The notes below the pieces were generated by a model. It did no database searches. It had not been told where the DNA came from and saw nothing but the letters and a program-made list of their open reading frames with translations. Positions 54,078 through 64,000 of a stretch of DNA of 64,000 nt are shown here, piece after piece. How positions within the stretch are numbered: the stretch's first letter is position 1; each line of letters begins with the position of its first letter. Location of the stretch: the NCBI GenBank assembly GCA_901456055.1, contig CABDWT010000003.1, positions 193,352 through 257,351 on the forward strand, given 5' to 3'. Source of the DNA: Phytobacter ursingii (GTDB taxonomy: Bacteria > Pseudomonadota > Gammaproteobacteria > Enterobacterales > Enterobacteriaceae). A program made the translations under genes and the position numbers.

Positions 54078-54172
54078 CGTAAATGCGTTATCGGAATCCC
54101 TCTTCTGGTCAAAAGCCCGTCGCTTAAGTAACATGACGGGCTGACAAACGAAATAAATACAGCGAAACGATA

Positions 54173-55165
54173 GTGGCACAACGAGATTATGTACGCCGCA
54201 GCCAGTCGGCTCCTTCGCGGCAAAAAAAGAGTAGCTCAAGGAAGAAGCAACGTAGCGTATCCGCTGTCTCGCCCGCAATGGTCGCGATTGCCGCCGCAGT
54301 ACTGGTAGCTTTTATCGGTGGCCTGTACTTTATTACCCACCACAAGAAAGAAGAATCTGAAACGCTGCAAAGCCAGAAGGTTGCAGGCAATGGTCTGCCG
54401 CCAAAACCGGAAGAGCGCTGGCGTTACATCAAAGAGCTGGAAAGCCGCCAGCCAGGCGTACGTGCGCCTACTGAACCGTCTGCGGGTGGTGAAGTGGAAA
54501 AACCGGAGCAACTGACGAACGAGCAACGTCAGTTATTGGCGCAAATGCAGGCAGATATGCGCCAGCAGCCTACGCAATTGAACGAAGTACCGTGGAACGA
54601 GCAGACGCAGGAGCAGCGTCAGCAAACGCTGCAACGCCAGCGTCAGGCGCAACAACAGGTACAGCAGCAGATGCAACAACAGCAGTGGAGTAACGTGCAG
54701 GTTGAACAACCGACGCGTACGCCACCGCGGGTAACGGAGCAGCCACGTACGGCACAAACAGCACCAGTGCAGGCACCCAAGCAGACGCCGCAGCAAAAAC
54801 CGTCCGCCGCCAGCCAACAGCCGTACCAGGACTTGCTGCAAACACCAGCACACACCACGGCAACCGCGCCGAAAACGCAGCAGGCAGCACCGGTGACGCA
54901 TGAAGAAGCACCGAAGCAAACGGCCGAGAAAAAAGACGAACGTCGCTGGATGGTACAGTGTGGTTCGTTCAAAGGCGCCGATCAGGCAGAGACCGTTCGT
55001 GCCCAGCTCGCCTTTGAAGGGTTTGACTCTCGCATCACCAGCAATAACGGCTGGAATCGCGTGGTTATCGGCCCGGTTAAAGGCAAAGATAACGCGGACG
55101 GCACCATTAGCCGTCTGAAAATGGCCGGTCACACAAACTGCATCCGTCTCGCCGCCGGGGGTTGA
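54173..55165 (+). CDS. ftsN: Essential cell division protein FtsN
   Basis: FtsN triggers septal peptidoglycan synthesis by FtsWI. The 330-residue protein starts at a GTG (then AQRDYVRRSQSAPS), has a short cytoplasmic part with the FtsA-binding basic segment (residues 1-33), one membrane helix at about 35-56, a long Gln- and Pro-rich periplasmic linker, and a C-terminal SPOR domain from about 252 (RRWMVQCGSF to MAGHTNCIRLAAGG) that binds denuded glycan. The Gln-rich linker differs in length and content from E. coli, as expected for an unstructured region. Confidence 0.97.
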   Translation: MAQRDYVRRSQSAPSRQKKSSSRKKQRSVSAVSPAMVAIAAAVLVAFIGGLYFITHHKKEESETLQSQKVAGNGLPPKPEERWRYIKELESRQPGVRAPTEPSAGGEVEKPEQLTNEQRQLLAQMQADMRQQPTQLNEVPWNEQTQEQRQQTLQRQRQAQQQVQQQMQQQQWSNVQVEQPTRTPPRVTEQPRTAQTAPVQAPKQTPQQKPSAASQQPYQDLLQTPAHTTATAPKTQQAAPVTHEEAPKQTAEKKDERRWMVQCGSFKGADQAETVRAQLAFEGFDSRITSNNGWNRVVIGPVKGKDNADGTISRLKMAGHTNCIRLAAGG

Positions 55166-55188
55166 AACCCCCAAAATCCCCCCCATCT
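55162..55188 (+). promoter_or_regulatory. Heat-shock (sigma-32) promoter of hslVU
   Basis: TTGAAA (55162-55167) and CCCCATCT (55181-55188) are 13 bases apart and match the sigma-32 consensus CTTGAAA..CCCCATnT. The -35 part overlaps the ftsN stop codon. hslVU is a known heat-shock operon in E. coli. Confidence 0.88.
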
Positions 55189-55201
55189 ATACTTGCATTC
55201 T

Positions 55202-55221
55202 GCCCCGTATCACTACGGGGC
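55202..55221 (+). promoter_or_regulatory. Stem-loop in the hslVU 5' leader
   Basis: GCCCCGTA-TCAC-TACGGGGC forms a perfect eight-base-pair hairpin close to the expected 5' end of the hslVU transcript. A similar leader hairpin in E. coli has been linked to mRNA stability; here this is by analogy. Confidence 0.7.
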
Positions 55222-55255
55222 GTGTATTCTGCATTCGTAACCAGGGGGTCTGCTC

Positions 55256-55786
55256 GTGACAACAATAGTAAGCGTACGCCGTAACGGCCATGTCGTTATC
55301 GCTGGTGATGGCCAGGCGACACTGGGCAACACCGTTATGAAAGGCAACGTGAAGAAAGTTCGCCGTCTGTACAACGACAAAGTCATCGCAGGCTTTGCCG
55401 GGGGCACGGCTGATGCCTTCACGCTGTTTGAACTCTTTGAACGTAAGCTGGAGATGCACCAGGGGCACCTGGTAAAAGCGGCGGTGGAACTGGCCAAAGA
55501 CTGGCGTACCGATCGCATGCTGCGCAAGCTGGAAGCGTTGCTGGCTGTAGCCGATGAAACGGCCTCACTGATCATCACCGGTAACGGCGACGTTGTGCAG
55601 CCGGAAAATGACCTGATTGCCATTGGCTCTGGCGGCCCGTATGCCCAGGCAGCTGCCCGTGCGCTGCTGGAAAACACCGACCTCAGCGCGCGCGATATCG
55701 CCGAGAAAGCGCTGAATATCGCCGGTGACATCTGCATCTACACTAATCACTTCCACACCATCGAAGAATTGACCACCAAGGCGTAA
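55256..55786 (+). CDS. hslV: ATP-dependent protease peptidase subunit HslV (ClpQ)
   Basis: HslV forms the proteasome-like double hexamer that degrades unfolded substrates and SulA when capped by HslU. It starts at a GTG and reads [20 protein letters not shown]; the threonine exposed after removal of the first residue is the nucleophile. K33/S124-type active-site surroundings (NVKKVRR, IGSGG) are kept. The 176 residues match E. coli length. It begins nine bases before hslU. Confidence 0.97.
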   Translation: MTTIVSVRRNGHVVIAGDGQATLGNTVMKGNVKKVRRLYNDKVIAGFAGGTADAFTLFELFERKLEMHQGHLVKAAVELAKDWRTDRMLRKLEALLAVADETASLIITGNGDVVQPENDLIAIGSGGPYAQAAARALLENTDLSARDIAEKALNIAGDICIYTNHFHTIEELTTKA

Positions 55787-55795
55787 GGATCCCTC

Positions 55796-57130
55796 ATGTC
55801 TGAAATGACCCCACGCGAAATTGTCAGCGAACTGGACAAACACATTATCGGTCAGGATGCGGCGAAGCGTTCCGTGGCGATTGCCCTGCGTAACCGCTGG
55901 CGCCGTATGCAGCTTGATGAAGAGCTGCGCCATGAAGTGACCCCGAAAAACATTCTGATGATCGGGCCGACCGGTGTGGGTAAAACCGAAATTGCCCGCC
56001 GTCTGGCGAAACTGGCGAACGCGCCCTTTATAAAAGTGGAAGCAACCAAATTCACCGAAGTGGGTTATGTCGGTAAAGAAGTGGATTCCATTATCCGCGA
56101 TCTTACCGATGCCGCCGTGAAAATGGTCCGCATGCAGTCCATCGAAAAAAATCGCTATCGCGCCGAAGAGATGGCGGAGGAGCGTATCCTGGACGTGCTG
56201 ATCCCCCCGGCAAAAAATAACTGGGGCCAGCCGGAAACGGTCGCTGAGCCATCTGCTGCACGCCAGTCTTTCCGCAAAAAACTGCGTGAAGGCCAGCTCG
56301 ATGATAAAGAAATTGAAATCAACCTGGCCGCGTCACCGATGGGCGTTGAGATCATGGCACCTCCAGGAATGGAAGAGATGACCAGCCAGCTTCAGTCCAT
56401 GTTTCAGAATCTGGGCGGGCAAAAACAGAAACCGCGTAAGCTGAAAATCAAAGATGCGATGAAGCTGCTGATCGAAGAAGAAGCGGCGAAGCTGGTGAAC
56501 CCGGAAGAGCTGAAACAAGATGCAATCGACGCAGTTGAACAGCACGGTATCGTCTTCATTGATGAAATCGACAAAATCTGTAAGCGCGGCGGTAATACTT
56601 CCGGTCCGGATGTTTCCCGTGAAGGTGTTCAGCGCGACCTGCTGCCGCTGGTAGAAGGCTGTACTGTCTCCACCAAACACGGCATGGTCAAAACCGATCA
56701 CATCCTGTTTATCGCCTCCGGTGCATTCCAGGTGGCCAGCCCGTCAGACCTGATCCCGGAACTGCAGGGTCGTCTGCCGATTCGTGTCGAACTCAAGGCA
56801 CTGACCACGGAAGACTTTGAACGCATTCTGACCGAACCAAACGCATCGGTTACCGTGCAGTACAAAGCGCTGATGGCAACAGAAGGCGTCAACATCGATT
56901 TCACCGACGACGGGATTAAACGCATCGCACAGGCGGCCTGGCAGGTGAACGAGACCACCGAAAACATCGGTGCGCGCCGTCTCCACACCGTTCTGGAGCG
57001 CCTCATGGAAGACATTTCCTATGACGCAAGCGACCTGAATGGCGAAACTATCATCATCGACGCCGACTATGTGAGTAAGCACCTTGATGCTTTAGTGGCA
57101 GATGAAGATCTGAGCCGTTTTATCTTATAA
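55796..57130 (+). CDS. hslU: ATP-dependent protease ATPase subunit HslU (ClpY)
   Basis: HslU unfolds substrates and feeds them to HslV. The 444-residue AAA+ protein has Walker A GPTGVGKT at 57-64, the pore loop GYVGKEVDS near 91, the I domain (about 110-240), Walker [11 protein letters not shown] near 252, and the C-terminal tail LSRFIL that docks into HslV. It is one residue longer than the E. coli protein. Confidence 0.98.
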   Translation: MSEMTPREIVSELDKHIIGQDAAKRSVAIALRNRWRRMQLDEELRHEVTPKNILMIGPTGVGKTEIARRLAKLANAPFIKVEATKFTEVGYVGKEVDSIIRDLTDAAVKMVRMQSIEKNRYRAEEMAEERILDVLIPPAKNNWGQPETVAEPSAARQSFRKKLREGQLDDKEIEINLAASPMGVEIMAPPGMEEMTSQLQSMFQNLGGQKQKPRKLKIKDAMKLLIEEEAAKLVNPEELKQDAIDAVEQHGIVFIDEIDKICKRGGNTSGPDVSREGVQRDLLPLVEGCTVSTKHGMVKTDHILFIASGAFQVASPSDLIPELQGRLPIRVELKALTTEDFERILTEPNASVTVQYKALMATEGVNIDFTDDGIKRIAQAAWQVNETTENIGARRLHTVLERLMEDISYDASDLNGETIIIDADYVSKHLDALVADEDLSRFIL

Positions 57131-57159
57131 TCCCCGCCACAACGTTTTCATCATTTCCG

Positions 57160-57184
57160 ATGGGGGCTTATGCCCCCATTTTTT
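57160..57184 (+). terminator. hslVU terminator
   Basis: ATGGGGGC, loop TTAT and GCCCCCAT form an eight-base-pair stem followed by TTTTTTA. It lies 30 bases after hslU, just upstream of menA. Confidence 0.9.
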
Positions 57185-57201
57185 ATTACTGGCTGGTGAC
57201 T

Positions 57202-58131
57202 ATGACTGACGCACAACCTTTAAGCCGCACTCAGGCATGGCTGGAAAGCCTGCGCCCAAAAACACTGCCGCTGGCGTTTGCCGCTATCGTGGTAGGGACG
57301 ACGCTGGCCTGGTGGCAGGGTTTCTTCGATCCGCTGGTTGCCGTACTGGCATTAAGCACCGCCGGATTGCTGCAAATCCTTTCCAACCTCGCCAATGACT
57401 ATGGCGATGCGGTTAAGGGCAGCGACAAGCCTGACCGAATTGGGCCATTGCGCGGCATGCAAAAAGGGGCGATTTCGCTTGAGCAGATGAAGCGTGCGCT
57501 CATCATCGTCATTGTCCTGAGCTGCATCTCGGGCCTGCTGTTGCTGCTGGCGGCCTCGCAAACCCTGACAGATTTCATCGGCTTTGTGGTACTTGGCGCG
57601 CTGTCGATCATCGCCGCTATTACCTATACCGTCGGCAAACGCCCTTACGGTTACATCGGCCTCGGCGATGTTTCGGTACTGATTTTCTTTGGCTGGCTGA
57701 GCGTAATGGGAAGCTGGTATCTGCAAACCCATATGCTGATCCCCGCGATTATCTTACCGGCTACGGCGTGCGGCCTGCTGGCAACTGCAGTGCTGAATAT
57801 CAACAACCTGCGTGATATCGACAGCGATCGCGCCAATGGCAAAATCACGCTCGTGGTACGCTTAGGACCAGTGAACGCGCGCCGCTACCATGCGGGTTTG
57901 CTGGCCGGAGCCCTTCTTTGCCTGGCGCTGTTTAACGTGCTGTCGCTGCATAGCGCCTGGGGTTGGCTGTTCGTCCTTTCCGCGCCGTTGCTGTTAAAAC
58001 AGGCGCGTTTTGTGATGCGCGAGCGGGATCCGAAAGCCATGCCGCCGATGCTCGAACGTACCGTAAAAGGGGCTTTGCTGACTAACCTGTTGTTTGTGGT
58101 TGGAATTATGCTGAGTCAGACGCAGTTTTAA
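57202..58131 (+). CDS. menA: 1,4-dihydroxy-2-naphthoate octaprenyltransferase
   Basis: MenA joins the octaprenyl chain to dihydroxynaphthoate, making demethylmenaquinone in the inner membrane. The 309-residue UbiA-family protein has about eight to nine membrane helices and the two prenyl-diphosphate/Mg motifs NDYGDAVKGSD (about 65-75) and NINNLRDIDSDRANGK (about 196-211). The start MTDAQPLSRTQAW is chosen by family length; an in-frame ATG at 57160 lies inside the hslVU terminator. Confidence 0.96.
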   Translation: MTDAQPLSRTQAWLESLRPKTLPLAFAAIVVGTTLAWWQGFFDPLVAVLALSTAGLLQILSNLANDYGDAVKGSDKPDRIGPLRGMQKGAISLEQMKRALIIVIVLSCISGLLLLLAASQTLTDFIGFVVLGALSIIAAITYTVGKRPYGYIGLGDVSVLIFFGWLSVMGSWYLQTHMLIPAIILPATACGLLATAVLNINNLRDIDSDRANGKITLVVRLGPVNARRYHAGLLAGALLCLALFNVLSLHSAWGWLFVLSAPLLLKQARFVMRERDPKAMPPMLERTVKGALLTNLLFVVGIMLSQTQF

Positions 58132-58223
58132 CTGACAAAAGTCAATTAACAATTGATGATTTTGCCAACAATGCGTGATGCGCGATATACTGACTACTCT
58201 CGCAGCAACTGAACGTTAAGCCT

Positions 58224-58709
58224 ATGAAATACGATACGTCTGAGCTCTGTGACATCTACCAGGAAGATGTCAACGTCGTGGAACCACTGTTCTCCAATTT
58301 TGGCGGACGGTCGTCGTTTGGCGGTCAAATCATCACGGTGAAATGTTTCGAGGACAACGGGTTGCTGTACGATCTGCTCGAAGAAAATGGCCGTGGTCGT
58401 GTACTGCTGGTCGATGGCGGTGGTTCTGTGCGTCGTGCGTTAATCGATGCGGACCTGGCGCGCATCGCTCTGCAAAACGAGTGGGAAGGCATTGTGGTCT
58501 ATGGCGCGGTGCGTCAGGTAGATGACCTGGAAGAGCTGGACATTGGCATTCAGGCCATTGCCGCGATTCCGGTCGGCGCCGCAGGGGAAGGCATCGGCGA
58601 AAGCGACATTCGCGTCAATTTCGGCGGCGTGACCTTCTTTTCCGGCGACCATCTCTATGCCGATAACACCGGTATCATCCTTTCCGAAGATCCGCTGGAT
58701 ATCGAGTGA
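58224..58709 (+). CDS. rraA: Regulator of ribonuclease E activity RraA
   Basis: RraA is a trimeric ring protein that binds RNase E and dampens mRNA decay. The 161-residue protein starts [20 protein letters not shown] and keeps [10 protein letters not shown] and LVVDGGGS-like [14 protein letters not shown]. Older annotations as MenG methyltransferase are wrong for this family. Same length and place as in E. coli. Confidence 0.96.
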   Translation: MKYDTSELCDIYQEDVNVVEPLFSNFGGRSSFGGQIITVKCFEDNGLLYDLLEENGRGRVLLVDGGGSVRRALIDADLARIALQNEWEGIVVYGAVRQVDDLEELDIGIQAIAAIPVGAAGEGIGESDIRVNFGGVTFFSGDHLYADNTGIILSEDPLDIE

Positions 58710-58711
58710 TC

Positions 58712-58739
58712 AAAAAAGGCACCGAAAGGTGCCTTTTTT
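58712..58739. terminator. rraA terminator
   Basis: AAAAAAGGCACC, loop GAAA and GGTGCCTTTTTT form a 12-base-pair stem just after the rraA stop. Confidence 0.92.
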
Positions 58740-58742
58740 ATG

Positions 58743-58846
58743 CGTTGTAGCAAGGCGGCAACGGAGCGAATCCCCAGCAACATAAACAGTGATGTGACTG
58801 GGGTCAGTAAGCGCAGCCAACGCCGCTAGCACGAAAGAAGAAGCGT
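58743..58846 (+). repeat. ERIC (intergenic repeat unit) next to zapB
   Basis: The sequence GTTGTAGCAAGGCGGC, then GCGAATCCCCAG with its inverted partner GTGACTGGGGT, then AGCGCAGCCAACGC, follows the order of the ERIC consensus. The centre has drifted from the usual TTACATAAGTAA form. The borders are approximate. It lies between rraA and the zapB stop. Confidence 0.82.
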
Positions 58847-58848
58847 AA

Positions 58849-59190
<342 letters not shown>

Positions 59191-59442
59191 TTAGTACCCG
59201 ATTGTATGAAGCCCTTTAGCCCCTGTCCAGCGACAACCCGCGCAGATCGCGCTTTGCAACACTTTTCAGTCTAAACCTGGTGCAATTGCGGTCCGCTTCA
59301 ATAAATTGTTAAATTGAGGGTTACAAAAATGATTCAGCTCACACTTCGCATCCTGTCGCATCCCTTCGCAAACGCGCCTCATCGCGCGAAAACGCTCATT
59401 TTATTGACACAGTACACACATTTTGATTTCGATATTTCTCGT

Positions 59443-59462
59443 TTTTGCTCGTTAACGATAAA
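59443..59462 (+). promoter_or_regulatory. Candidate GlpR operator in the glpFKX upstream region
   Basis: TTTTGCTCGTTAACGATAAA resembles the GlpR half-sites TGTTCGWTAACGAWCA, centred on GTTAAC, and lies 83-102 bases before glpF. GlpR with CRP controls this operon in E. coli. The whole stretch 59113-59544 is regulatory and intergenic; further GlpR and CRP sites may be present but were not clear. Promoter hexamers could not be fixed. Confidence 0.5.
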
Positions 59463-59544
59463 TTAACAGTATGTCTACACGGCATCGTGGAGTCTTCTCC
59501 CTCCATGCAAACTATAACCATTAAACTCTTTGCAGGATCCGATT

Positions 59545-60393
59545 ATGAGTCAAACCTCAACCTTAAAAGGTCAGTGCATCGCCGAATTTCTCGGTACCGG
59601 GTTGTTGATTTTCTTCGGTGTGGGCTGCGTTGCGGCACTTAAAGTAGCAGGTGCCAGCTTCGGACAGTGGGAAATCAGTATCATTTGGGGTCTGGGCGTG
59701 GCGATGGCCATCTACCTGACCGCAGGGGTTTCCGGCGCACATCTTAACCCGGCAGTGACCATTGCATTGTGGCTGTTTGCCTGCTTCGACGGGCGCAAAG
59801 TTGTCCCCTTCATTGCTTCTCAATTTGCTGGCGCATTCTGCGCGGCCGCACTTGTTTACGGGCTTTATTACAATCTTTTCTTCGATTTCGAACAAACTCA
59901 CCATATGGTGCGTGGCAGCGTCGAAAGTCTCGATCTGGCAGGCATCTTTTCAACCTACCCCAACCCGCACATCAATTTCTTCCAGGCCTTTGCTGTTGAG
60001 ATGGTGATTACCGCGGTTCTGATGGGCGTCATCATGGCGCTGGGTGATGACGGCAACGGGATCCCGCGTGGCCCGCTGGCACCACTGCTGATTGGTCTGC
60101 TGATTGCCGTTATTGGTGCTTCTATGGGCCCGCTGACCGGGTTTGCGATGAACCCTGCTCGTGATATCGGACCAAAAGCGTTCGCCTGGTTGGCTGGCTG
60201 GGGCAATGTCGCCTTCACCGGTGGGAAAGATATTCCTTATTTCCTCGTACCGCTGTTTGGGCCGATTGTCGGCGCATCACTGGGTGCCTTCGGTTATCGT
60301 AAACTGATTGGCCGTAATTTACCGTGTGACGTTTGTGCTGTGGAAGATGACAAAGACGCCACCACGACTTCACAACAAAAAGCTCCGCTGTAA
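59545..60393 (+). CDS. glpF: Glycerol uptake facilitator GlpF
   Basis: GlpF is the aquaglyceroporin of the inner membrane. The 282-residue protein starts MSQTSTLKGQCIAEFLGTGL, has six membrane helices and the two NPA-type half-helix loops HLNPAVTIAL (about 66-75) and MNPARDIGPK (about 202-211). The ribosome site is AGGAT; the frame opens five codons earlier. It is first in glpFKX. Confidence 0.97.
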   Translation: MSQTSTLKGQCIAEFLGTGLLIFFGVGCVAALKVAGASFGQWEISIIWGLGVAMAIYLTAGVSGAHLNPAVTIALWLFACFDGRKVVPFIASQFAGAFCAAALVYGLYYNLFFDFEQTHHMVRGSVESLDLAGIFSTYPNPHINFFQAFAVEMVITAVLMGVIMALGDDGNGIPRGPLAPLLIGLLIAVIGASMGPLTGFAMNPARDIGPKAFAWLAGWGNVAFTGGKDIPYFLVPLFGPIVGASLGAFGYRKLIGRNLPCDVCAVEDDKDATTTSQQKAPL

Positions 60394-60411
60394 TGTGACT
60401 ACGGGACATAA

Positions 60412-61923
<1,512 letters not shown>

Positions 61924-61926
61924 TCC

Positions 61927-61983
61927 CCTCCCCCTCACCTCTGTTTTCTCCCTCTCCCTGAGGGAGAGGGCCGGGGTGAGGGC
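61927..61983. repeat. REP-like double inverted repeat between glpK and glpX
   Basis: An inner stem CCTCTCCCT/AGGGAGAGG is enclosed by CCCCTCACC and GGGGTGAGGG arms. The CCCTCACCC/GGGTGAGGG core also occurs at 26143-26174. This is the usual style of REP-type palindromes in Citrobacter/Enterobacter-like genomes. It may lower glpX expression relative to glpFK. Confidence 0.7.
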
Positions 61984-62066
61984 CTCAGGCAACACCGCAC
62001 CTGACCGCACCCAAGCCCCTCTCTGTGTTAAACTTCGCGCAATTTCTTTCACTTCACGAGTTTGCT

Positions 62067-63077
62067 ATGAGACGAGAACTTGCCATTGAATTTTCCCGCG
62101 TGACCGAAGCAGCGGCGCTGGCTGGCTATAAGTGGCTGGGCCGCGGCGACAAAAATACCGCCGACGGTGCTGCCGTTCACGCCATGCGCATCATGCTTAA
62201 TCAGGTCAATATTGACGGCACCATTGTGATTGGGGAAGGGGAAATCGACGAAGCCCCAATGCTCTATATCGGTGAAAAAGTCGGTACCGGTAGAGGCGAT
62301 GCGGTGGATATCGCCGTTGATCCGATCGAAGGCACCCGCATGACCGCCATGGGTCAGGCTAATGCCCTGGCAGTACTGGCAGTGGGTGATCAAGGCTGCT
62401 TCCTCAATGCGCCGGATATGTACATGGAAAAACTGATTGTCGGCCCTGGCGCAAAAGGCGCTATCGACCTCAACCTGCCGCTTGCCGATAACCTGCGTAA
62501 TGTGGCTAATGCGCTCGGAAAACCGCTCAGTGAGCTGACGGTAACGATTCTGGCCAAACCTCGCCACGACGCCACCATTGCTGAAATGCAGAAGCTCGGC
62601 GTACGTGTTTTCGCTATTCCGGACGGCGATGTTGCAGCCTCCATTCTGACCTGCATGCCGGACAGTGAAGTCGATGTCCTTTATGGTATTGGCGGTGCGC
62701 CGGAAGGGGTCGTTTCAGCTGCCGTCATCCGCGCGCTGGATGGTGATATGAATGGCCGCTTGCTGGCTCGTCACCACGTAAAAGGCGACAGCGAAGAGAA
62801 CCGTCGTATCGGGGAAATCGAGCTGGCTCGCTGCCAGGCGATGGGCATTGAGGCCGATAAAGTCCTGCGCCTGGATGATATGGCACGCAGCGACAACGTG
62901 ATTTTCTCAGCAACCGGGATTACCAAAGGCGACTTGCTGGACGGCATTAGCCGCAAAGGCAATATTGCCACCACCGAAACCCTGCTGATTCGCGGAAAAT
63001 CGCGTACCATCCGCCGCATTCAGTCTATCCACTATCTGGATCGCAAAGACCCGGACGTACAGACACATATTCTGTAA
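62067..63077 (+). CDS. glpX: Fructose-1,6-bisphosphatase class II
   Basis: GlpX hydrolyses fructose 1,6-bisphosphate, allowing gluconeogenesis from glycerol. The 336-residue protein starts MRRELAIEFSRVTEAAALAG; the frame opens 14 codons earlier. Metal-binding acidic motifs of the lithium-sensitive phosphatase fold are present: IGEGEIDEAPM (about 55-65) and DIAVDPIEGTRM (about 83-94). It is last in glpFKX. Confidence 0.97.
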   Translation: MRRELAIEFSRVTEAAALAGYKWLGRGDKNTADGAAVHAMRIMLNQVNIDGTIVIGEGEIDEAPMLYIGEKVGTGRGDAVDIAVDPIEGTRMTAMGQANALAVLAVGDQGCFLNAPDMYMEKLIVGPGAKGAIDLNLPLADNLRNVANALGKPLSELTVTILAKPRHDATIAEMQKLGVRVFAIPDGDVAASILTCMPDSEVDVLYGIGGAPEGVVSAAVIRALDGDMNGRLLARHHVKGDSEENRRIGEIELARCQAMGIEADKVLRLDDMARSDNVIFSATGITKGDLLDGISRKGNIATTETLLIRGKSRTIRRIQSIHYLDRKDPDVQTHIL

Positions 63078-63102
63078 GCCGCGCGCTCAAGGAAGAGCAG
63101 AT

Positions 63103-63612
63103 TTAATGCGGTTGCCCATACCACGGCGCTTCCGCCGTAGGGATATAAGGGATCTCCGTCTTTCTGGACATCCGGCTGAGTCCATCAACATACTGTTGAT
63201 ACGCTTGCCTGGTCAAAAACATCCCGGAAAGATCATTGCCATTGTAGAAAGCATAGAAACGGTAGTCGCTTGCGCTAAGCTGGCGATTAACAATATCGAA
63301 AAAAGCCCACGTCGCTCTTCCCCACGAATCCGCTTCGCTTATTTGTGGGGAGAAGATAGCGTACTGTTGACCACCGGCAGAGACATTGTAAATGGCGGCG
63401 TCGCTATCAACCTGTTCACTGACTGCCAGCGGATGCGCAACGTACTGACGTAATATTGGTAAAACATCCTGGACATAATGTTCCGCGATACCCTCTTCCG
63501 CCAGTGCCTCCGCATCCAGATGAATCATTGCATCCCAGTTCAGTGTCGGTTCTGCCGCATGTACGGACGTAAACCATGCCGTAATACCCAAAAGCCATCC
63601 CCAGCTCTTCAT
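63103..63612 (-). CDS. Exported protein of unknown function
   Basis: I do not recognise this 169-residue protein. It has a probable signal peptide (MKSWGWLLGITAWFTSVHA, cut before AEPTLNW) and a mature part of about 150 residues without repeats or cysteines, rich in Ala, Tyr and acidic residues (LDAEALAEEGIAEHYVQDVL). A good ribosome site, AAAAGGAAAAG, precedes the ATG. It is convergent with glpX and divergent from fpr, where E. coli MG1655 has no gene. A periplasmic location is inferred. Confidence 0.78.
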   Translation of the reverse strand: MKSWGWLLGITAWFTSVHAAEPTLNWDAMIHLDAEALAEEGIAEHYVQDVLPILRQYVAHPLAVSEQVDSDAAIYNVSAGGQQYAIFSPQISEADSWGRATWAFFDIVNRQLSASDYRFYAFYNGNDLSGMFLTRQAYQQYVDGLSRMSRKTEIPYIPTAEAPWYGQPH

Positions 63613-63766
63613 CTACTTTTCCTTTTGCGCGCCGTTAGCGCTACATTAAATGCAGTTGTATTAACCTGTAAATTATTTGTTCAATAGAGCCTTCTTTCCT
63701 GACCGGGCTGGAAATCCTCTCCATTCACGACGAAGATAAGGCAATGATTCTGAACAGGAGAAAATC

Positions 63767-64000
63767 ATGGCCGACTGGGTTACAGGAAAAGTCGTAAACG
63801 TCGAGTTCTGGACCGACGCATTGTTCAGTCTGACCGTTCATGCCCCCGTTCATCCCTTTACTGCCGGACAATTTGCCAAGCTGGGCCTCGAAATCGACGG
63901 TGAGCGGGTACAGCGTGCCTACTCTTACGTCAATGCGCCAGGTAACCCCGATCTGGAGTTTTATCTGGTCACCGTCCCTGAGGGAAAGCTCAGTCCGCGT
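63767..64000 (+). CDS. fpr: Ferredoxin/flavodoxin-NADP+ reductase, 3' end outside the window
   Basis: Fpr passes electrons between NADPH and flavodoxin or ferredoxin, feeding radical SAM and other Fe-S enzymes. The visible 78 residues start MADWVTGKVVNVEFWTDALF and include the FAD motif RVQRAYSYVN. The ribosome site is CAGGAG. The remaining two thirds lie beyond base 64000. In E. coli the gene is induced by SoxS; I could not define a soxbox in 63613-63766. Confidence 0.96.
   Translation, partial: MADWVTGKVVNVEFWTDALFSLTVHAPVHPFTAGQFAKLGLEIDGERVQRAYSYVNAPGNPDLEFYLVTVPEGKLSPR

Overview
The window is chromosomal backbone of a gamma-proteobacterium in the family Enterobacteriaceae. Almost every protein matches its E. 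coli counterpart in length and key residues, but the sequence is not E. coli: ilvG is intact, BtuB and OxyS are clearly divergent, and accessory genes sit where E. coli has others. I cannot fix the genus; a Citrobacter/Enterobacter/Klebsiella-type genome is likely. One complete rRNA operon lies inside the window, all of it on the minus strand.

Layout. 1-4534: the branched-chain amino acid operon ilvLXGMED (minus), with leader peptide, attenuator and the 16-residue ilvX; ilvD runs off the left edge. 4806-7634: comM, maoP and hdfR. 7683-13597: rRNA operon 16S-tRNA-Ile-tRNA-Ala-23S-5S-tRNA-Asp-tRNA-Trp with P1/P2 promoters, boxA sites and two related small repeats in its spacers. 13627-29056: murI, btuB with its cobalamin riboswitch, trmA, yijD, fabR, sthA, oxyR/oxyS, argHBC/argE with ARG boxes, and ppc. 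29153-38381: yijO and an accessory sugar locus (fsaB, gldA, a DeoR-type regulator, a glycyl-radical enzyme gene broken by an in-frame stop, its activase, and nagB-like and nagA-like genes). 38409-46551: the methionine genes metF, metL, metB and metJ with their met boxes, interrupted by a periplasmic nucleotidase and an unusual zinc-ribbon protein. 46611-50525: yiiX, a candidate 28-residue protein behind a perfect CRP palindrome, an oligogalacturonide-type transporter with a KdgM-family porin, and rpmE. 50732-64000: priA, cytR, ftsN, hslVU, menA, rraA, zapB, glpFKX, an unrecognised exported protein and the start of fpr.

The gene order follows E. coli in two separate blocks. The murI side corresponds to what lies upstream of E. 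coli rrnB, and the tRNA-Asp/tRNA-Trp/hdfR/ilv side to what lies downstream of E. coli rrnC. The rRNA operon therefore marks a rearrangement junction relative to E. coli.

The most interesting region is 30262-38381. FsaB, GldA, a YbiW/PflD-like glycyl-radical enzyme and an activase are the parts of the recently described anhydroglycolysis route (anhydro-hexitol 6-phosphate to 1-deoxyfructose 6-phosphate to hydroxyacetone to 1,2-propanediol). Here they stand with amino-sugar deacetylase and deaminase homologues instead of the Frw phosphotransferase genes of E. coli, which suggests a variant pathway, although the central enzyme gene carries a stop codon in this strain.
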